In this document: piece after piece, positions 50,347-59,998 of the stretch
How positions within the stretch are numbered: the first letter of the stretch is position 1
How the letters are laid out: the number at the start of each line of letters is the position of its first letter
NCBI GenBank assembly: GCA_029194665.1
Contig: JARFXO010000005.1
Location: 248,001-312,000, forward strand
Reading direction: 5' to 3'
Length of the DNA stretch: 64,000 nucleotides
Origin: Nitrospira sp.
GTDB lineage: Bacteria > Nitrospirota > Nitrospiria > Nitrospirales > Nitrospiraceae
Program-made: the position numbers and the translations under genes
Notes under the pieces: generated by a model
What the model was told of the DNA's origin: nothing
What the model saw: the letters and a program-made list of their open reading frames with translations, nothing else
Databases searched by the model: none

Positions 50347-51855
50347 ATGAAACTCCGGCTGGTTCCACAACTCTCGCAAAAGCTCATCATGACGCCTCAA
50401 CTGCAGCAAGCGATTAAGCTGCTGCAGCTGTCTCGACTTGAGCTGCAGCAGAGCCTCACTCAGCATCTCCTGGAAAACCCGTTGCTGGATGAAATTCAAT
50501 CCGATGTCGACGAGGGCGAGTCCTTGGTCACCGAGGAGAAGGTTGAAGCTCCCCCCGCACCGGAAGGACAGGATCGGTCAGAGGCAGGGGTTGAAACACG
50601 TGAAGAACAAGGGTCGCCGGAGGAGTTTTCCGCTTCCGGATGGGAAGAATACTTCGGCAGAGATCGACGGAGCGGCGAGTCTGAATACTCCGCGGCACAA
50701 GATGAGCTTCCTTCGTACGAGCAAACCGTGGCGAAAGCGACGTCCCTCGAGGAGCATCTGCTCTGGCAATTGTCCTTGTCCGGCCTCGGTGATCGAGAAA
50801 AGGAACTTGGTCGTTTGATCATCGGCAATCTAGATGATGATGGTTATCTACGTATCCCATCGTCTGAGGTCGTGGCCGGGACCGGTTTTAACGAATCCGA
50901 GGTTGAATCCGTGCTCAAGGACATCCAGACTTTCGATCCGACCGGGGTTGCTGCCAGAAATCTTCCCGAATGCCTTTTGTTACAACTCGGGCATTTAGGT
51001 CGGAATCCATTTGGGTCCCTTGGGTCTCCACCCGGCGCGCTGAAAGGATCGGTTATTGAAAGCATCGTCTTGCATCATTTGAAGGACTTAGAAAAAAAAC
51101 AATATGCCAAGGTTGCGAAGGTCTTGAATATCACGATCGAGGAAGTCTTCCAAGCCACCAAAATCATTGGAGAACTTGAGCCCAAACCGGGGAGGCCGTT
51201 CGCAAGTACTCAGAACTACGTTATCGTGCCTGATGTGTTTGTAGTCAAGAATGAGGGGGAGTGGGTTGTGCTGTTAAACGACGATGGGCTGCCACGCATG
51301 AGGATCAGTCCGTATTACAAACAGCTTATTTCTTCCGGACAGGGTGGATCTCCGGAAACCAAAGCGTATATGGATGAAAAATTGCGAGCCGCTCAGTGGG
51401 TTATTCGGAGCATCGAGCAACGGAATCGGACAATCGTGAAAGTGGTTTCCAGCATCGTCAAGTTTCAAGAGAAATTTTTTGATCACGGCGTCCAATATCT
51501 CAAGCCCTTGGTTCTCAAGCAAGTGGCGGAAGATATAGGGATGCATGAATCCACGATCAGTCGTGTGACGGCCAATAAATATATGTATTGCCCACAGGGC
51601 ATGTTGGAACTCAAGTTCTTCTTCAACGCTGGACTTCAGCGGGCGGATGAGCCCTCAGGCATGCATTCCTCCGTTTCAGTCAAGGATATGATCAAAACAA
51701 TGGTGGCTGAAGAGGATACGGAGCGCCCCTTGAAAGACGAAGAAATTGCCGCTCGGCTTCGAAAGCAGGGGGTGCTTATCGCGCGGAGGACTGTGGCTAA
51801 ATATCGGGGGGAGTTGAACATCTCATCCGCCAGCCAGCGCAAACGATTTTTTTGA
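50347..51855 (+). CDS. rpoN: RNA polymerase sigma-54 factor
   Basis: 502 residues from ATG 50347. Region I is the Gln/Leu-rich LIMTPQLQQAIKLLQLSRLELQQ, followed by an acidic region II. The core-binding and helix-turn-helix parts lead to the RpoN box ARRTVAKYR near the C-terminus. Sigma-54 directs activator-dependent promoters such as nitrogen and pilus genes. It follows lptB by 19 bases, a common neighbourhood. Confidence 0.96.
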   Translation: MKLRLVPQLSQKLIMTPQLQQAIKLLQLSRLELQQSLTQHLLENPLLDEIQSDVDEGESLVTEEKVEAPPAPEGQDRSEAGVETREEQGSPEEFSASGWEEYFGRDRRSGESEYSAAQDELPSYEQTVAKATSLEEHLLWQLSLSGLGDREKELGRLIIGNLDDDGYLRIPSSEVVAGTGFNESEVESVLKDIQTFDPTGVAARNLPECLLLQLGHLGRNPFGSLGSPPGALKGSVIESIVLHHLKDLEKKQYAKVAKVLNITIEEVFQATKIIGELEPKPGRPFASTQNYVIVPDVFVVKNEGEWVVLLNDDGLPRMRISPYYKQLISSGQGGSPETKAYMDEKLRAAQWVIRSIEQRNRTIVKVVSSIVKFQEKFFDHGVQYLKPLVLKQVAEDIGMHESTISRVTANKYMYCPQGMLELKFFFNAGLQRADEPSGMHSSVSVKDMIKTMVAEEDTERPLKDEEIAARLRKQGVLIARRTVAKYRGELNISSASQRKRFF

Positions 51856-51898
51856 TCACTGTTGCTTCGCATCCAACCAGGTCTAATTGGAGGTGGGC

Positions 51899-52237
51899 AT
51901 GAAGCTGAGAATCACAGGTCGCCACATGGATATCACGCCAGCGCTTAGAAGCTATGTGGAAACCCGGTTCGGTCGCCTGGATCGGTACGGATTGAAGGTC
52001 GGATCGCTTCAAGTGGTATTGGGAGTCGAGAAGCTCCAGCATAAGGCGGAAGTCACTGGCGCGGTCAGTGGCAAGCGAGTGCAAGCCAAGACATCAACGC
52101 CGGAAATGTATGCCACGATCGATGCGCTCGTCGACCGTGTGGATGCGCAGTTTCGGAAATGGAAAGATCGTCTTGTCAATCATAAGCCGACCAAACCGAA
52201 GAGATCACGATCGAGTTCCCATGTGAGTCTTTCGTGA
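51899..52237 (+). CDS. hpf: Ribosome hibernation promoting factor (short form)
   Basis: 112 residues from ATG 51899, after TTGGAGGTGG. LRITGRHMDITPALRSYVETRFGRLDRY and the later DIDALVDRVDAQFRKWKDRL-like helix match the YfiA/HPF fold. It blocks tRNA and mRNA sites on idle ribosomes. Lacks the long-form dimerisation domain. Position behind rpoN is typical. Confidence 0.93.
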   Translation: MKLRITGRHMDITPALRSYVETRFGRLDRYGLKVGSLQVVLGVEKLQHKAEVTGAVSGKRVQAKTSTPEMYATIDALVDRVDAQFRKWKDRLVNHKPTKPKRSRSSSHVSLS

Positions 52238-52404
52238 AATCTCGCTCCCTTCCATCCTTGGCATACTCAATGGTGCCCGAGCGGCTTGACGAAACTAGTG
52301 TATCCATGGAGGCACAGGGCGCTTCGCCTCGCTGAATCGGGGTGAGACTGGCAGCGACTCTCAGCGGAGTATCTCGGGCATGCCCACCGAGGCAAGTACG
52401 ATCT

Positions 52405-53283
52405 ATGGCCCGGCTGAATCTGGTCATAATAAGCGGGTTGTCCGGTTCTGGTAAAACGTATGCCCTCAAAGCATTTGAGGACGCCGGATATTTCTGCATC
52501 GATAACCTTCCCCTTGCCCTCCTCCCGACTTTTGTTGATCTCTGCAATCAGCAGCATAGCGAAATTACTAACGTTGCTCTTGGGATTGACGTTAGAGAGC
52601 GTGCGTTCTTTTCGGATTTCGGCAATATCCTGAAAAGGGTGCAAACGCTTGGCCATGCCGTTCAGTTGCTTTTCCTTGAGGCTCGTGAAGAAGTATTGAT
52701 CAGGCGCTTTTCAGAGTCCAGGCGCCCCCATCCACTGTTGCCGGATCTCCCCGTCTTGAATGGGATCCGGTTCGAAAAGGAACGTGTAGCTGAGCTCCGG
52801 CGCCAGGCTGATCGAATCATCGATACTTCCGATCTGACGGTCCATGGGCTTGGTGAGTTACTTGCTAATCAATTCCTAGGCGGACCTTTTGAGAGACGAC
52901 TCACGATCTCGATCATGACCTTCGGATATAAGTTTGGGGTGCCGTATGATATCGATTTGTTGTTTGATGTGCGATTTCTTAAGAACCCATTTTTCGTGCC
53001 TGAGCTCAAGCCTCTCTCCGGAGACGATCCGCTGGTCCGAACCTTTGTTCTGACAGACCCCGAAGCCGTTTCACTCATGGAGCACCTCGAAGGCCTGCTG
53101 AAGTTTCTCTTGCCGCTATTCCAAAGAGAGCGCCGCAGTTATCTGACCATCGGTATCGGATGTACCGGTGGACGCCATCGCTCGGTGGCGGTTGCTAGTC
53201 GTCTCCAAGAAAGCCTCTTCGCGCTGGGATACGAGGTCGGCCTCAAACACCGAGATATCGACAAGATACAGACTGCTGTTTGA
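52405..53283 (+). CDS. rapZ: RapZ/YvcJ-family P-loop nucleotide-binding protein
   Basis: 292 residues from ATG 52405 (MARLNLVIISGLSGSGKTYALKA). Walker A is GLSGSGKT. CIDNLP and the C-terminal IGIGCTGGRHRSVAVA motif define the family. In E. coli RapZ directs RNase E to the small RNA controlling amino-sugar synthesis; in other bacteria the role is less clear. A GTG 63 bases upstream is an alternative start. Confidence 0.93.
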   Translation: MARLNLVIISGLSGSGKTYALKAFEDAGYFCIDNLPLALLPTFVDLCNQQHSEITNVALGIDVRERAFFSDFGNILKRVQTLGHAVQLLFLEAREEVLIRRFSESRRPHPLLPDLPVLNGIRFEKERVAELRRQADRIIDTSDLTVHGLGELLANQFLGGPFERRLTISIMTFGYKFGVPYDIDLLFDVRFLKNPFFVPELKPLSGDDPLVRTFVLTDPEAVSLMEHLEGLLKFLLPLFQRERRSYLTIGIGCTGGRHRSVAVASRLQESLFALGYEVGLKHRDIDKIQTAV

Positions 53284-53325
53284 GCCACAGCCATTGTGAT
53301 CCTGCCGTGCCCCCCGGTCGGTTCC

Positions 53326-53353
53326 TTGACAGGTAGAGCATACTGACTATACT
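53326..53353 (+). promoter_or_regulatory. Sigma-70-type promoter for the MerR-like gene and pil operon
   Basis: TTGACA at 53326-53331 and TATACT at 53348-53353, spacer 16. Transcription would start near 53360, almost on the GTG codon at 53361, so the first message may be leaderless. Confidence 0.75.
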
Positions 53354-53360
53354 TACTCTT

Positions 53361-53612
53361 GTGAGCAACCAAAGGCGTTATGACAGTGTAAGTACTACAG
53401 TGTACAATCCTAAGTACAGGTCCAATGAAGCAAGCTACAAGGCCAATCAAGTATGTGCATTGTTTGACATTTCCAAGGCGACACTCTTTCGTTGGGAACG
53501 GGAAGGTGTCATTACCCAACCCGCTCGCGATTGGAGAAATTGGCGGCTCTATACAAGAAAGAATGTAGACGAAATTGAGAAGGTTATCCGTGTCCGAAAG
53601 GCTGTCGCGTAA
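53361..53612 (+). CDS. Small MerR-like helix-turn-helix protein
   Basis: 83 residues from GTG 53361. The C-terminal 50 residues read ANQVCALFDISKATLFRWER..., ending in NWRLYTRKNVDEIEKVI, which is a winged helix-turn-helix of the MerR type without an effector domain. Such short proteins often regulate the adjacent genes. It lies 15 bases before pilM under the same promoter, so a role in pilus expression is inferred. The N-terminal 25 residues are unordered, and a later start is possible. Confidence 0.75.
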   Translation: MSNQRRYDSVSTTVYNPKYRSNEASYKANQVCALFDISKATLFRWEREGVITQPARDWRNWRLYTRKNVDEIEKVIRVRKAVA

Positions 53613-53627
53613 AGTGGCAGGTAACGC

Positions 53628-54734
53628 ATGTTGACTTCACTGAAGAAGCTCGTGGAAACCGATGTCATAACGATGCTGACCCCTCGCAGACAGTTAGTGG
53701 GGCTCGATATCGGATCGAGTGCGATTAAGGTCGCTCAACTCAAGGAAAGTAAGGGACGGTACTTTCTCCAAAAGTTCGGCGTGAAACCGCTTGAGCCGGA
53801 AGTGATTGTAGATGGGACGGTCATGGACGAAGGACGTGTGGTTTCGGCCATTGGAGAATTATTCGAGGAAGCCAACGTCAAGAATAAGCACGTCGCGATA
53901 TCGATTTCAGGTCACGCTGTCATTGTGAAGAAGATCACATTACCACCCATGCCTGATGAAGAATTGGAAGGACAGGTGAAATTGGCAGCGGAGCAGTACA
54001 TCCCCTTCGACATCAACGAAGTGAACATCGACTTTCATGTCTTGCCGACGGATGCGTCAGAAGATCAGCAAGAGGATATGTCGGTGATTCTTGTTGCCGC
54101 TAAGAAAGACAAGATTAATGAATTGACCGAACTCGTCAAGGCAGCTGGACTTATCCCAATGGTCATGGACGTTGATGCGTTTGCGGTTGAGAATATGCAC
54201 GCGATTAATTATCCGATGGCGAAGGAAGAAACGACGGCCTTGGTGAATCTCGGCGCGAGCGTGATGAATGTGAACATTGTCCGTGCCGGTTCTTCGTTGT
54301 TTACGCGTGATATCCCGTTGGGGGGCAATAGGTACACAGAAGCGATTCAACGCGAGATAGGGCTCTCCTTCGAGGAAGCTGAAGAGAGCAAGAAAAAGGA
54401 CCGAGGAGGTGATTCCGGCGGGGTATCGGTTACCGGTGTTATGGACAGTGTCAATGCGGAAGTCGCGTCCGAGATCGCTAGAACGATTGACTACTTCAAG
54501 ACCTCGTCCACCAACGCTGAGCTCAGTCGTGTGCTGGTCTGTGGTGGCGTAGCCCGGGCAAAAGGGCTGATTCAACAGCTCGGCGATCGGATGCAACTGC
54601 CTGCAGAAATGGCTGATCCCTTCGCTGAAATAGATGTTACAGGGTGCGACATCGATCCTGACCTACTGGCGGACTTGGCCCCATCGGCAGCCGTCGGTGT
54701 CGGGTTGGCCTTGAGAGCGGTGGGGGACAGATGA
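53628..54734 (+). CDS. pilM: Type IV pilus assembly ATPase-fold protein PilM
   Basis: 368 residues. An actin/FtsA-like fold with VGLDIGSSAIKVAQLKES at the phosphate-binding loop and LVCGGVARAKGLIQQL near the end. PilM is a cytoplasmic ring component that binds the PilN N-terminus. First gene of pilM-N-O-P-Q, overlapping pilN by ATGA. Confidence 0.95.
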   Translation: MLTSLKKLVETDVITMLTPRRQLVGLDIGSSAIKVAQLKESKGRYFLQKFGVKPLEPEVIVDGTVMDEGRVVSAIGELFEEANVKNKHVAISISGHAVIVKKITLPPMPDEELEGQVKLAAEQYIPFDINEVNIDFHVLPTDASEDQQEDMSVILVAAKKDKINELTELVKAAGLIPMVMDVDAFAVENMHAINYPMAKEETTALVNLGASVMNVNIVRAGSSLFTRDIPLGGNRYTEAIQREIGLSFEEAEESKKKDRGGDSGGVSVTGVMDSVNAEVASEIARTIDYFKTSSTNAELSRVLVCGGVARAKGLIQQLGDRMQLPAEMADPFAEIDVTGCDIDPDLLADLAPSAAVGVGLALRAVGDR

Positions 54735-55288
54735 TTCGCATTAACCTCCTTCCAGGTGGGCCCAAAGGAAAGTCAGCCAAACCTCAATATGACGTACGCG
54801 CACAGGCACTGCTCGGCGTCGGGATGGTCCTGGTCGCGCTGGCCGGGTGTTGGTGGTATTCGGCTTCATTGGACAGTGAGCTTGAGGCTCGACAGGAGGA
54901 AAAGCGAGATAAAGAAAAGCAAGTTGCCCAGCTGAAAGAACAGGTCAAGCAAGTACAGGATTTTGAACGAAGAAAAAAGTTACTCGAGGACAAGAATCGG
55001 ATTATAGACCAGCTTGAGCAATCCAGAATGGGTCCGGTGAAGGTGCTCGATCATGTGAGTCAGAGTTTAGAGCCGCTTAAAGTATGGCTCACGAAACTGG
55101 GTGTGGCATCCGATACGGTTGAGTTGGAAGGGAAAGCGTTAACCAACGACGACGTAGTGGAATTCGTGAACAACTTGCGACGCACAGAGTATTTTGCCGG
55201 CATCAATCTGCAGGAGAGTAAGGCCGCAGTAGAAAACAAAATTAACTTGTACCAGTTTCGTTTAGCCTTTCGTCTAAAGGGATCCTGA
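54731..55288 (+). CDS. pilN: Type IV pilus inner-membrane protein PilN
   Basis: 185 residues. It begins MIRINLLPGG, the INLLP motif that docks in PilM. A transmembrane helix (LLGVGMVLVALAGCWWY) and a coiled coil of about 50 residues follow, then a periplasmic ferredoxin-like domain. It pairs with PilO. Confidence 0.94.
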   Translation: MIRINLLPGGPKGKSAKPQYDVRAQALLGVGMVLVALAGCWWYSASLDSELEARQEEKRDKEKQVAQLKEQVKQVQDFERRKKLLEDKNRIIDQLEQSRMGPVKVLDHVSQSLEPLKVWLTKLGVASDTVELEGKALTNDDVVEFVNNLRRTEYFAGINLQESKAAVENKINLYQFRLAFRLKGS

Positions 55289-55932
55289 TGGGGTTACCGC
55301 AGATCAAGCTTGATGCGCTTCGCAATGTGCCGGCGTCCCAAAAGGCCGCGCTTTTATTCTTGCTCGTCGGCGGCATGATTGCTGGCTTCTATTTCTACAT
55401 TGCAGAACCCAAGTCTGCGACCATCACGGCGCTCGAGGCAGAAAACAGTAGGCTGGAGGGTGAAATTCAAACACTCACAATCAAAGTGAAACATCTCGAC
55501 GAATTAGTCGCGGCGAACAGACAGCTCGAAATTGAATTGGCTAAGAAGAAGGAACGTCTTCCCCCGGAAGAAGAAGCGATCATGTTGCTGAAGCAGGTGT
55601 CTGACCTCGGGGTACGATTGGGGCTCGATATCAAACTCTGGAAACCAGGTGCCCAGACTGAAGATGGGTCGAAGCTTTTCGTCAAGATGCCGGTCAGTGT
55701 GGAGGTGGCCGGGGTCTATCACACTGCCGCACTATTTTTCGATCGGATCAATCGACTTCCTCGGATAATTACGGTGTCGGGGCTTAAGATGGGGTCTCCG
55801 AGGATTGAACAAGGACGAATCGTATCACAAACGACATTTGACCTGGTGGCTTACGCCGCGCCTCAGGAAAAGCCGGTTTCCGGAGCATCTCCTGCGGCTA
55901 ATGCTCCCAAAGTAGCCCAAGTTGGGAAATAG
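55288..55932 (+). CDS. pilO: Type IV pilus inner-membrane protein PilO
   Basis: 214 residues, start overlapping the pilN stop in TGATG. A membrane helix (ALLFLLVGGMIAGFYFYI), coiled coil and periplasmic domain (VSVEVAGVYHTAALFFDRINRLPRIITVSGL) match PilO. It aligns the inner-membrane platform with PilP. Confidence 0.94.
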   Translation: MGLPQIKLDALRNVPASQKAALLFLLVGGMIAGFYFYIAEPKSATITALEAENSRLEGEIQTLTIKVKHLDELVAANRQLEIELAKKKERLPPEEEAIMLLKQVSDLGVRLGLDIKLWKPGAQTEDGSKLFVKMPVSVEVAGVYHTAALFFDRINRLPRIITVSGLKMGSPRIEQGRIVSQTTFDLVAYAAPQEKPVSGASPAANAPKVAQVGK

Positions 55933-55947
55933 CGAAATCGTGACACC

Positions 55948-56571
55948 ATGCATGTGTTGAATATCAGAAGGAAGCCTAAAGAATATTCTCTGATAGTTGG
56001 TGTCAGCCTGGTATGCGCCTGTGTCACCCTTTCGGGGAGTATAGATGCACAAGCCGAGTCTTCTCCTCTTCCTGGCCTGACGACTCCGATGCGGCAAGAT
56101 GCTCTCACGCTGTCTTCTGTACCAGAAATCCAGAGGACGGCTCCCCAAGCTGGAGAAGCGCCCACGTCTGGGCCAGGTACTCCGGTGGCTTCCCAGCTTT
56201 CCGTACCGGACGGGATGGTTGGAGGTGGGTATGATCCTTCCGGTCGTCGAGATCCATTTGCTCCTATCGTCCAGGAGCTTCAGCCCGGGAAAACGGATAC
56301 AACTCTTCCACCATTGCAACGCGTGACCCTGACAGAGCTCAACCTTATTGCCGTCGTATGGGGGGCATACGGCTATACCGCTATGGTGCAGACACCAGAA
56401 GGACATGGGTACACCGTTCGACGGGGAACAAGGATCGGGCAAAACAACGGAGTAGTCAGCGCAATTACCGAGCGTGGCATCATTGTCCAGGAACGGTTCA
56501 CTGATGTGTATGGCAAGAAGCAGGAGCGAGAACATGTCAAGCTCTTACATCCCAAAGAGGGCTCAGAATGA
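55948..56571 (+). CDS. pilP: Type IV pilus protein PilP
   Basis: 207 residues. A hydrophobic N-terminus (LIVGVSLVCACVTLSG) includes a Cys suited to a lipoprotein signal. A Pro-rich linker leads to GRRDPFAPIV and a beta domain (LTELNLIAVVWGAYGYTAMVQTPEGHGYTVRRGTRIG), all typical of PilP. It links PilNO to the secretin. Overlaps pilQ by ATGA. Confidence 0.92.
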   Translation: MHVLNIRRKPKEYSLIVGVSLVCACVTLSGSIDAQAESSPLPGLTTPMRQDALTLSSVPEIQRTAPQAGEAPTSGPGTPVASQLSVPDGMVGGGYDPSGRRDPFAPIVQELQPGKTDTTLPPLQRVTLTELNLIAVVWGAYGYTAMVQTPEGHGYTVRRGTRIGQNNGVVSAITERGIIVQERFTDVYGKKQEREHVKLLHPKEGSE

Positions 56572-58544
56572 AACCACTACCTTTGCCGGCGGATAATTCT
56601 CGAACTGTCGGATCTTTCATCGAAGTCTTGGCGCTGTCGATCGCCGCTCTGTCCATAATTGCCCAGACGCCTGCGTTGGCCGAAGAGATCGACGTGCTAA
56701 AGCGGAGTGATGCCAGGCGAGCCGAAACGGCTAGGACACGATTGCTGGCCCAGGCCGTGACCGCTATTGAGGTCCGCCCCAAAGCGGATCTGGTGACCGT
56801 AGTAGTTGCCGGGGATGGCCAACTATTTCCTGAAGCCAATTTTTTAGATGAATCCCGCTTAATCGTTGATATTCCGGCGGTCTCGTCCACCCTTAGACGA
56901 TCAGTAGTGCCGGCCGACCACTATCTGCTCAAAAAAATCAGGGTGGGACACCACGCTGATAAGGTTCGACTGGTGTTCGATGTCCCCGAGCGCCCGGTTT
57001 TGTCTATTGCTCGCGAAGATAATAAGGTATTGATCACATTGAGGCCGAGCGAGCGGAAAATGTCCTCTGTTGTTGCTGCGTACGTCGATGGGGGAAAGAT
57101 CGGCCCATTCCACCCCCAGACCCGTAAGGGGCTATTCGTGCCGGGCGATCGCGTGGTCAAGAGAGCGACGCGAATCGTGCGGCCCCTCCCGTCTCAGTTT
57201 ACGGTGCAGCGGGTTCAGATGGTTGGAGAAAGTGTTCCTGCTGAAAAGGATGACAGGTCCGATGACATTGTGGCAGGGCAAACACGATTTGTTGGTCGGC
57301 GTATCTCCCTCGATTTTCAACAGGCTGACATTACGAACATTCTTCGATTGATCGCCGAGGTCAGCGGCTTCAACATTGTCGTTGGAGAAGGCGTCAAGTC
57401 CAAGGTCACCATGAAGCTGGTCAGTGTGCCTTGGGACCAGGCGTTGGATATGCTCTTGAAAATGAACGGGCTCGGCATGATTCGTCAAGGTAGCATTGTG
57501 TGGGTCGATTCGCTGGCAAACATTGCCAAGCAGCAGGATGAAGAAGCACGGGCTAAGGATTCCAAGACGAAAGCGGAGGAACTGGTCGACCGTGTCTTCT
57601 ATATCAGGAATCTCCAGGCCCAAGAGGTTATGACATCGCTGCGACAATATTTAAGCCCACGGGGTGTCATGCAATTCAATCAGGGTAGCAACGCACTGAT
57701 TGTGCGAGAGACCGAGACAAAGTTGGCAATCGTCAAACAGCTCGTAGAGGGACTCGATCTGGAGGTCCCTCAGGTTCAGATTGAGGCGCGCATTGTTCAA
57801 GCTGATACCGTTTATGCTCGAGGGTTAGGGATTCAGTGGGGATTCCAGGCGGGGAATGCCACACCAACCGATTTCTTTGGCGTCTCGAATCTTATCGGGC
57901 CATTTGCAGCAGGTGCGAATGGGGCTAGTACCATACCGAAAACTTTCTTGGTTAATCTACCGGCTCAGGTTGGTGGATTGCCGGCGGTCCCTGGGATTGG
58001 GTGGACCTTTGGGAAACTAAATGGTGATTTCGGACTGGATATGCGGCTCTCCGCCGGAGAATTGCTAGGCTTGACCAAGGTGATCGCAGCGCCGAAGATC
58101 ACCACATTGGACAAGCGTGAAGCCAAGATTTCTCAAGGCGAATCGATCCCATTCCAAACGACATCCTTACAGGGTACGCAAACAACGTTTGTCGATGCGA
58201 ATTTGGAATTGAATGTCACACCTCAGATCACGTCACGCGATCCCAAGGAAGATGGGAAGCGAATCTTAATGCGTGTAAGGGCAACGCGGAATGCGGTCGG
58301 GGCACGGAGCAACCCTGCCGGCCCCAGCATCGACCGACGGGAAGCCACCACGCAGGTGATTGTGAGGGATGGTGAAACAATGGTGATCGGCGGAGTCTTC
58401 GTCGACACGCAAGCCAACAACGTGCAAGGTATTCCCTATCTCTCTCGTATGCCGGTTCTTGGTTGGTTGTTCAAGAACAAATCCGAATCAGTTTCAAAGC
58501 AAGAGTTGCTCATTTTTCTCACGCCAAGCATTATCAAGACCTAG
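56568..58544 (+). CDS. pilQ: Type IV pilus secretin PilQ
   Basis: 658 residues. Order: signal-like N-terminus; one AMIN domain (about residues 65-165) for peptidoglycan binding; an STN/N0 domain (SLDFQQADITNILRLIAEVSGFNIVV); an N1 domain; and the secretin core starting VPQVQIEARIVQADTVYARGLGIQWG and ending in PVLGWLFKNKSES..ELLIFLTPSII. It forms the outer-membrane pore for pili. A terminator follows. Confidence 0.96.
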   Translation: MKPLPLPADNSRTVGSFIEVLALSIAALSIIAQTPALAEEIDVLKRSDARRAETARTRLLAQAVTAIEVRPKADLVTVVVAGDGQLFPEANFLDESRLIVDIPAVSSTLRRSVVPADHYLLKKIRVGHHADKVRLVFDVPERPVLSIAREDNKVLITLRPSERKMSSVVAAYVDGGKIGPFHPQTRKGLFVPGDRVVKRATRIVRPLPSQFTVQRVQMVGESVPAEKDDRSDDIVAGQTRFVGRRISLDFQQADITNILRLIAEVSGFNIVVGEGVKSKVTMKLVSVPWDQALDMLLKMNGLGMIRQGSIVWVDSLANIAKQQDEEARAKDSKTKAEELVDRVFYIRNLQAQEVMTSLRQYLSPRGVMQFNQGSNALIVRETETKLAIVKQLVEGLDLEVPQVQIEARIVQADTVYARGLGIQWGFQAGNATPTDFFGVSNLIGPFAAGANGASTIPKTFLVNLPAQVGGLPAVPGIGWTFGKLNGDFGLDMRLSAGELLGLTKVIAAPKITTLDKREAKISQGESIPFQTTSLQGTQTTFVDANLELNVTPQITSRDPKEDGKRILMRVRATRNAVGARSNPAGPSIDRREATTQVIVRDGETMVIGGVFVDTQANNVQGIPYLSRMPVLGWLFKNKSESVSKQELLIFLTPSIIKT

Positions 58545-58569
58545 AGTCTGCTTCATTTCTGTGATCGGC

Positions 58570-58607
58570 AAAAGCCTGGGGATGCGATTCAGCATCACCA
58601 GGCTTTT
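58570..58607 (+). terminator. Terminator after pilQ
   Basis: AAAAGCCTGG and GATGC pair with GCATC and CCAGGCTTTT across one G/A mismatch, with a GATTCA loop. It sits 25 bases after the pilQ stop and is A/T-flanked on both sides, so it may work in both directions. Confidence 0.85.
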
Positions 58608-58646
58608 GCTTTTGTGCCATGGTGATCGCGACAACTCCCGACCCGA

Positions 58647-59900
58647 ATGGTGGCACTCCGCCAGGAACGTGACCGCCTTTTTAGTTCGTCGGGGCTGTGT
58701 TACGATACTTCTCCCTTTGATGTTTCATACGCGGCTCGGGAACAGAATCGACGTGAAATTCTCAGGCTTCATCAGCGACTGGGTTACGAAGTGATTCCAA
58801 CCTCAACGGTTAAGGTTTCTCTAGCTGAAAGGAGCTACGAGGTCACCATCCGAGCCGGACTTGTAGAGAGGCTTGGAAGAGAATTGAAGAAATATGGAGT
58901 ACAAGGAAAGGTCGGAGTTGTGACGGATCGGCATGTCGCTCGGCACTACCTGAAGAGTAGTCTGAAGGAAATCAAGAAGCATGGAATTGATTCCGTTCCG
59001 ATCATTCTGTCTCCAGGAGAGCGATCGAAAACGCTGAAGACCGTGGAGCAGATCCTTGACGTGTTGGCACGTCATCGATTCGAGCGGTCGTCCATGCTCT
59101 TGGCGCTCGGCGGTGGTGTTGTGGGCGACATGGCCGGCTTTGCTGCTTCGATCTACCAGCGTGGTATTCCCTACATTCAGGTGCCGACGACTCTTGTGGC
59201 GCAGGTCGATTCGAGTGTCGGAGGAAAGACGGGCGTCGATCATCGGCTCGGGAAGAACCTGATCGGGTCATTTCATCAACCGTGCGCCGTATGGATAGAT
59301 CCGTTTACTCTTCATACCTTGCCCACTCGGGAATTGGTTGCTGGGCTTGCCGAGGTCATTAAGTACGGGATCATTGCGGACAAGTCCTTCTTTGCCTATC
59401 TGCGGCAGCACATGTCTGAGCTGCGGAGACAATCGCCCGGCATCGTTGCGGCAGCAGTGAAACGATCCTGCGAGATAAAGGCCGAAGTGGTGGCTGCGGA
59501 TGAACGAGAATCCGATCGCAGACGGATCCTCAACTATGGCCATACCATCGGCCATGCCCTTGAGGCGTTGGGGGGGTATAAATCGTTCGTCCATGGAGAA
59601 GCGGTGGGGATAGGATTAGTGCAGGAGGCCGAGCTGGCCTGCTTTCAGGGAATTTGTTCTCGTACAGTAGTCGAAGAGATTCGGCGCACTGTGAAGGAGG
59701 CGGGGTTAAGTGACTGTATGCCGAGGTGGAAACCGCAGAGGATATGGAAGGCCATGCTTCATGACAAAAAAGTCTCGGAAGGGCGAGTCATTGGAGTGTG
59801 GCCGGAACGTATCGGACAGGTACGGATAGGACCGATTGAAAAATCCGTGTTTGAGCAATGGTATGCGGTTTCACGAGTCTCTCTTCACGGTCATGCCTAA
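58647..59900 (+). CDS. aroB: 3-dehydroquinate synthase with unusual N-terminal extension
   Basis: 417 residues from ATG 58647. The enzyme proper begins near residue 49 (VIPTSTVKVSLAERSYEVTI), where a GTG at 58791 could also start. NAD and metal motifs are LGGGVVGDMAGFAASIYQRG, QVDSSVGGKTGVDH and LNYGHTIGHALEALGG. It makes dehydroquinate in the shikimate pathway. The extra 48 residues (RQERDRLF..., then TSPFDVSYAAREQNRREIL) resemble the C-terminus of shikimate kinase, the usual upstream gene, as if aroK had been deleted down to its tail. That resemblance is by eye. Confidence 0.93.
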   Translation: MVALRQERDRLFSSSGLCYDTSPFDVSYAAREQNRREILRLHQRLGYEVIPTSTVKVSLAERSYEVTIRAGLVERLGRELKKYGVQGKVGVVTDRHVARHYLKSSLKEIKKHGIDSVPIILSPGERSKTLKTVEQILDVLARHRFERSSMLLALGGGVVGDMAGFAASIYQRGIPYIQVPTTLVAQVDSSVGGKTGVDHRLGKNLIGSFHQPCAVWIDPFTLHTLPTRELVAGLAEVIKYGIIADKSFFAYLRQHMSELRRQSPGIVAAAVKRSCEIKAEVVAADERESDRRRILNYGHTIGHALEALGGYKSFVHGEAVGIGLVQEAELACFQGICSRTVVEEIRRTVKEAGLSDCMPRWKPQRIWKAMLHDKKVSEGRVIGVWPERIGQVRIGPIEKSVFEQWYAVSRVSLHGHA

Positions 59901-59998
59901 CTACGCATCGCTTGCCCCAAGGACGGAGTCAACATGAACCCATCTATTGTGTAGAGGGCGTTTGGCCATCGGGGAGAGGCCGGTTTTGTCGGAGTTCT

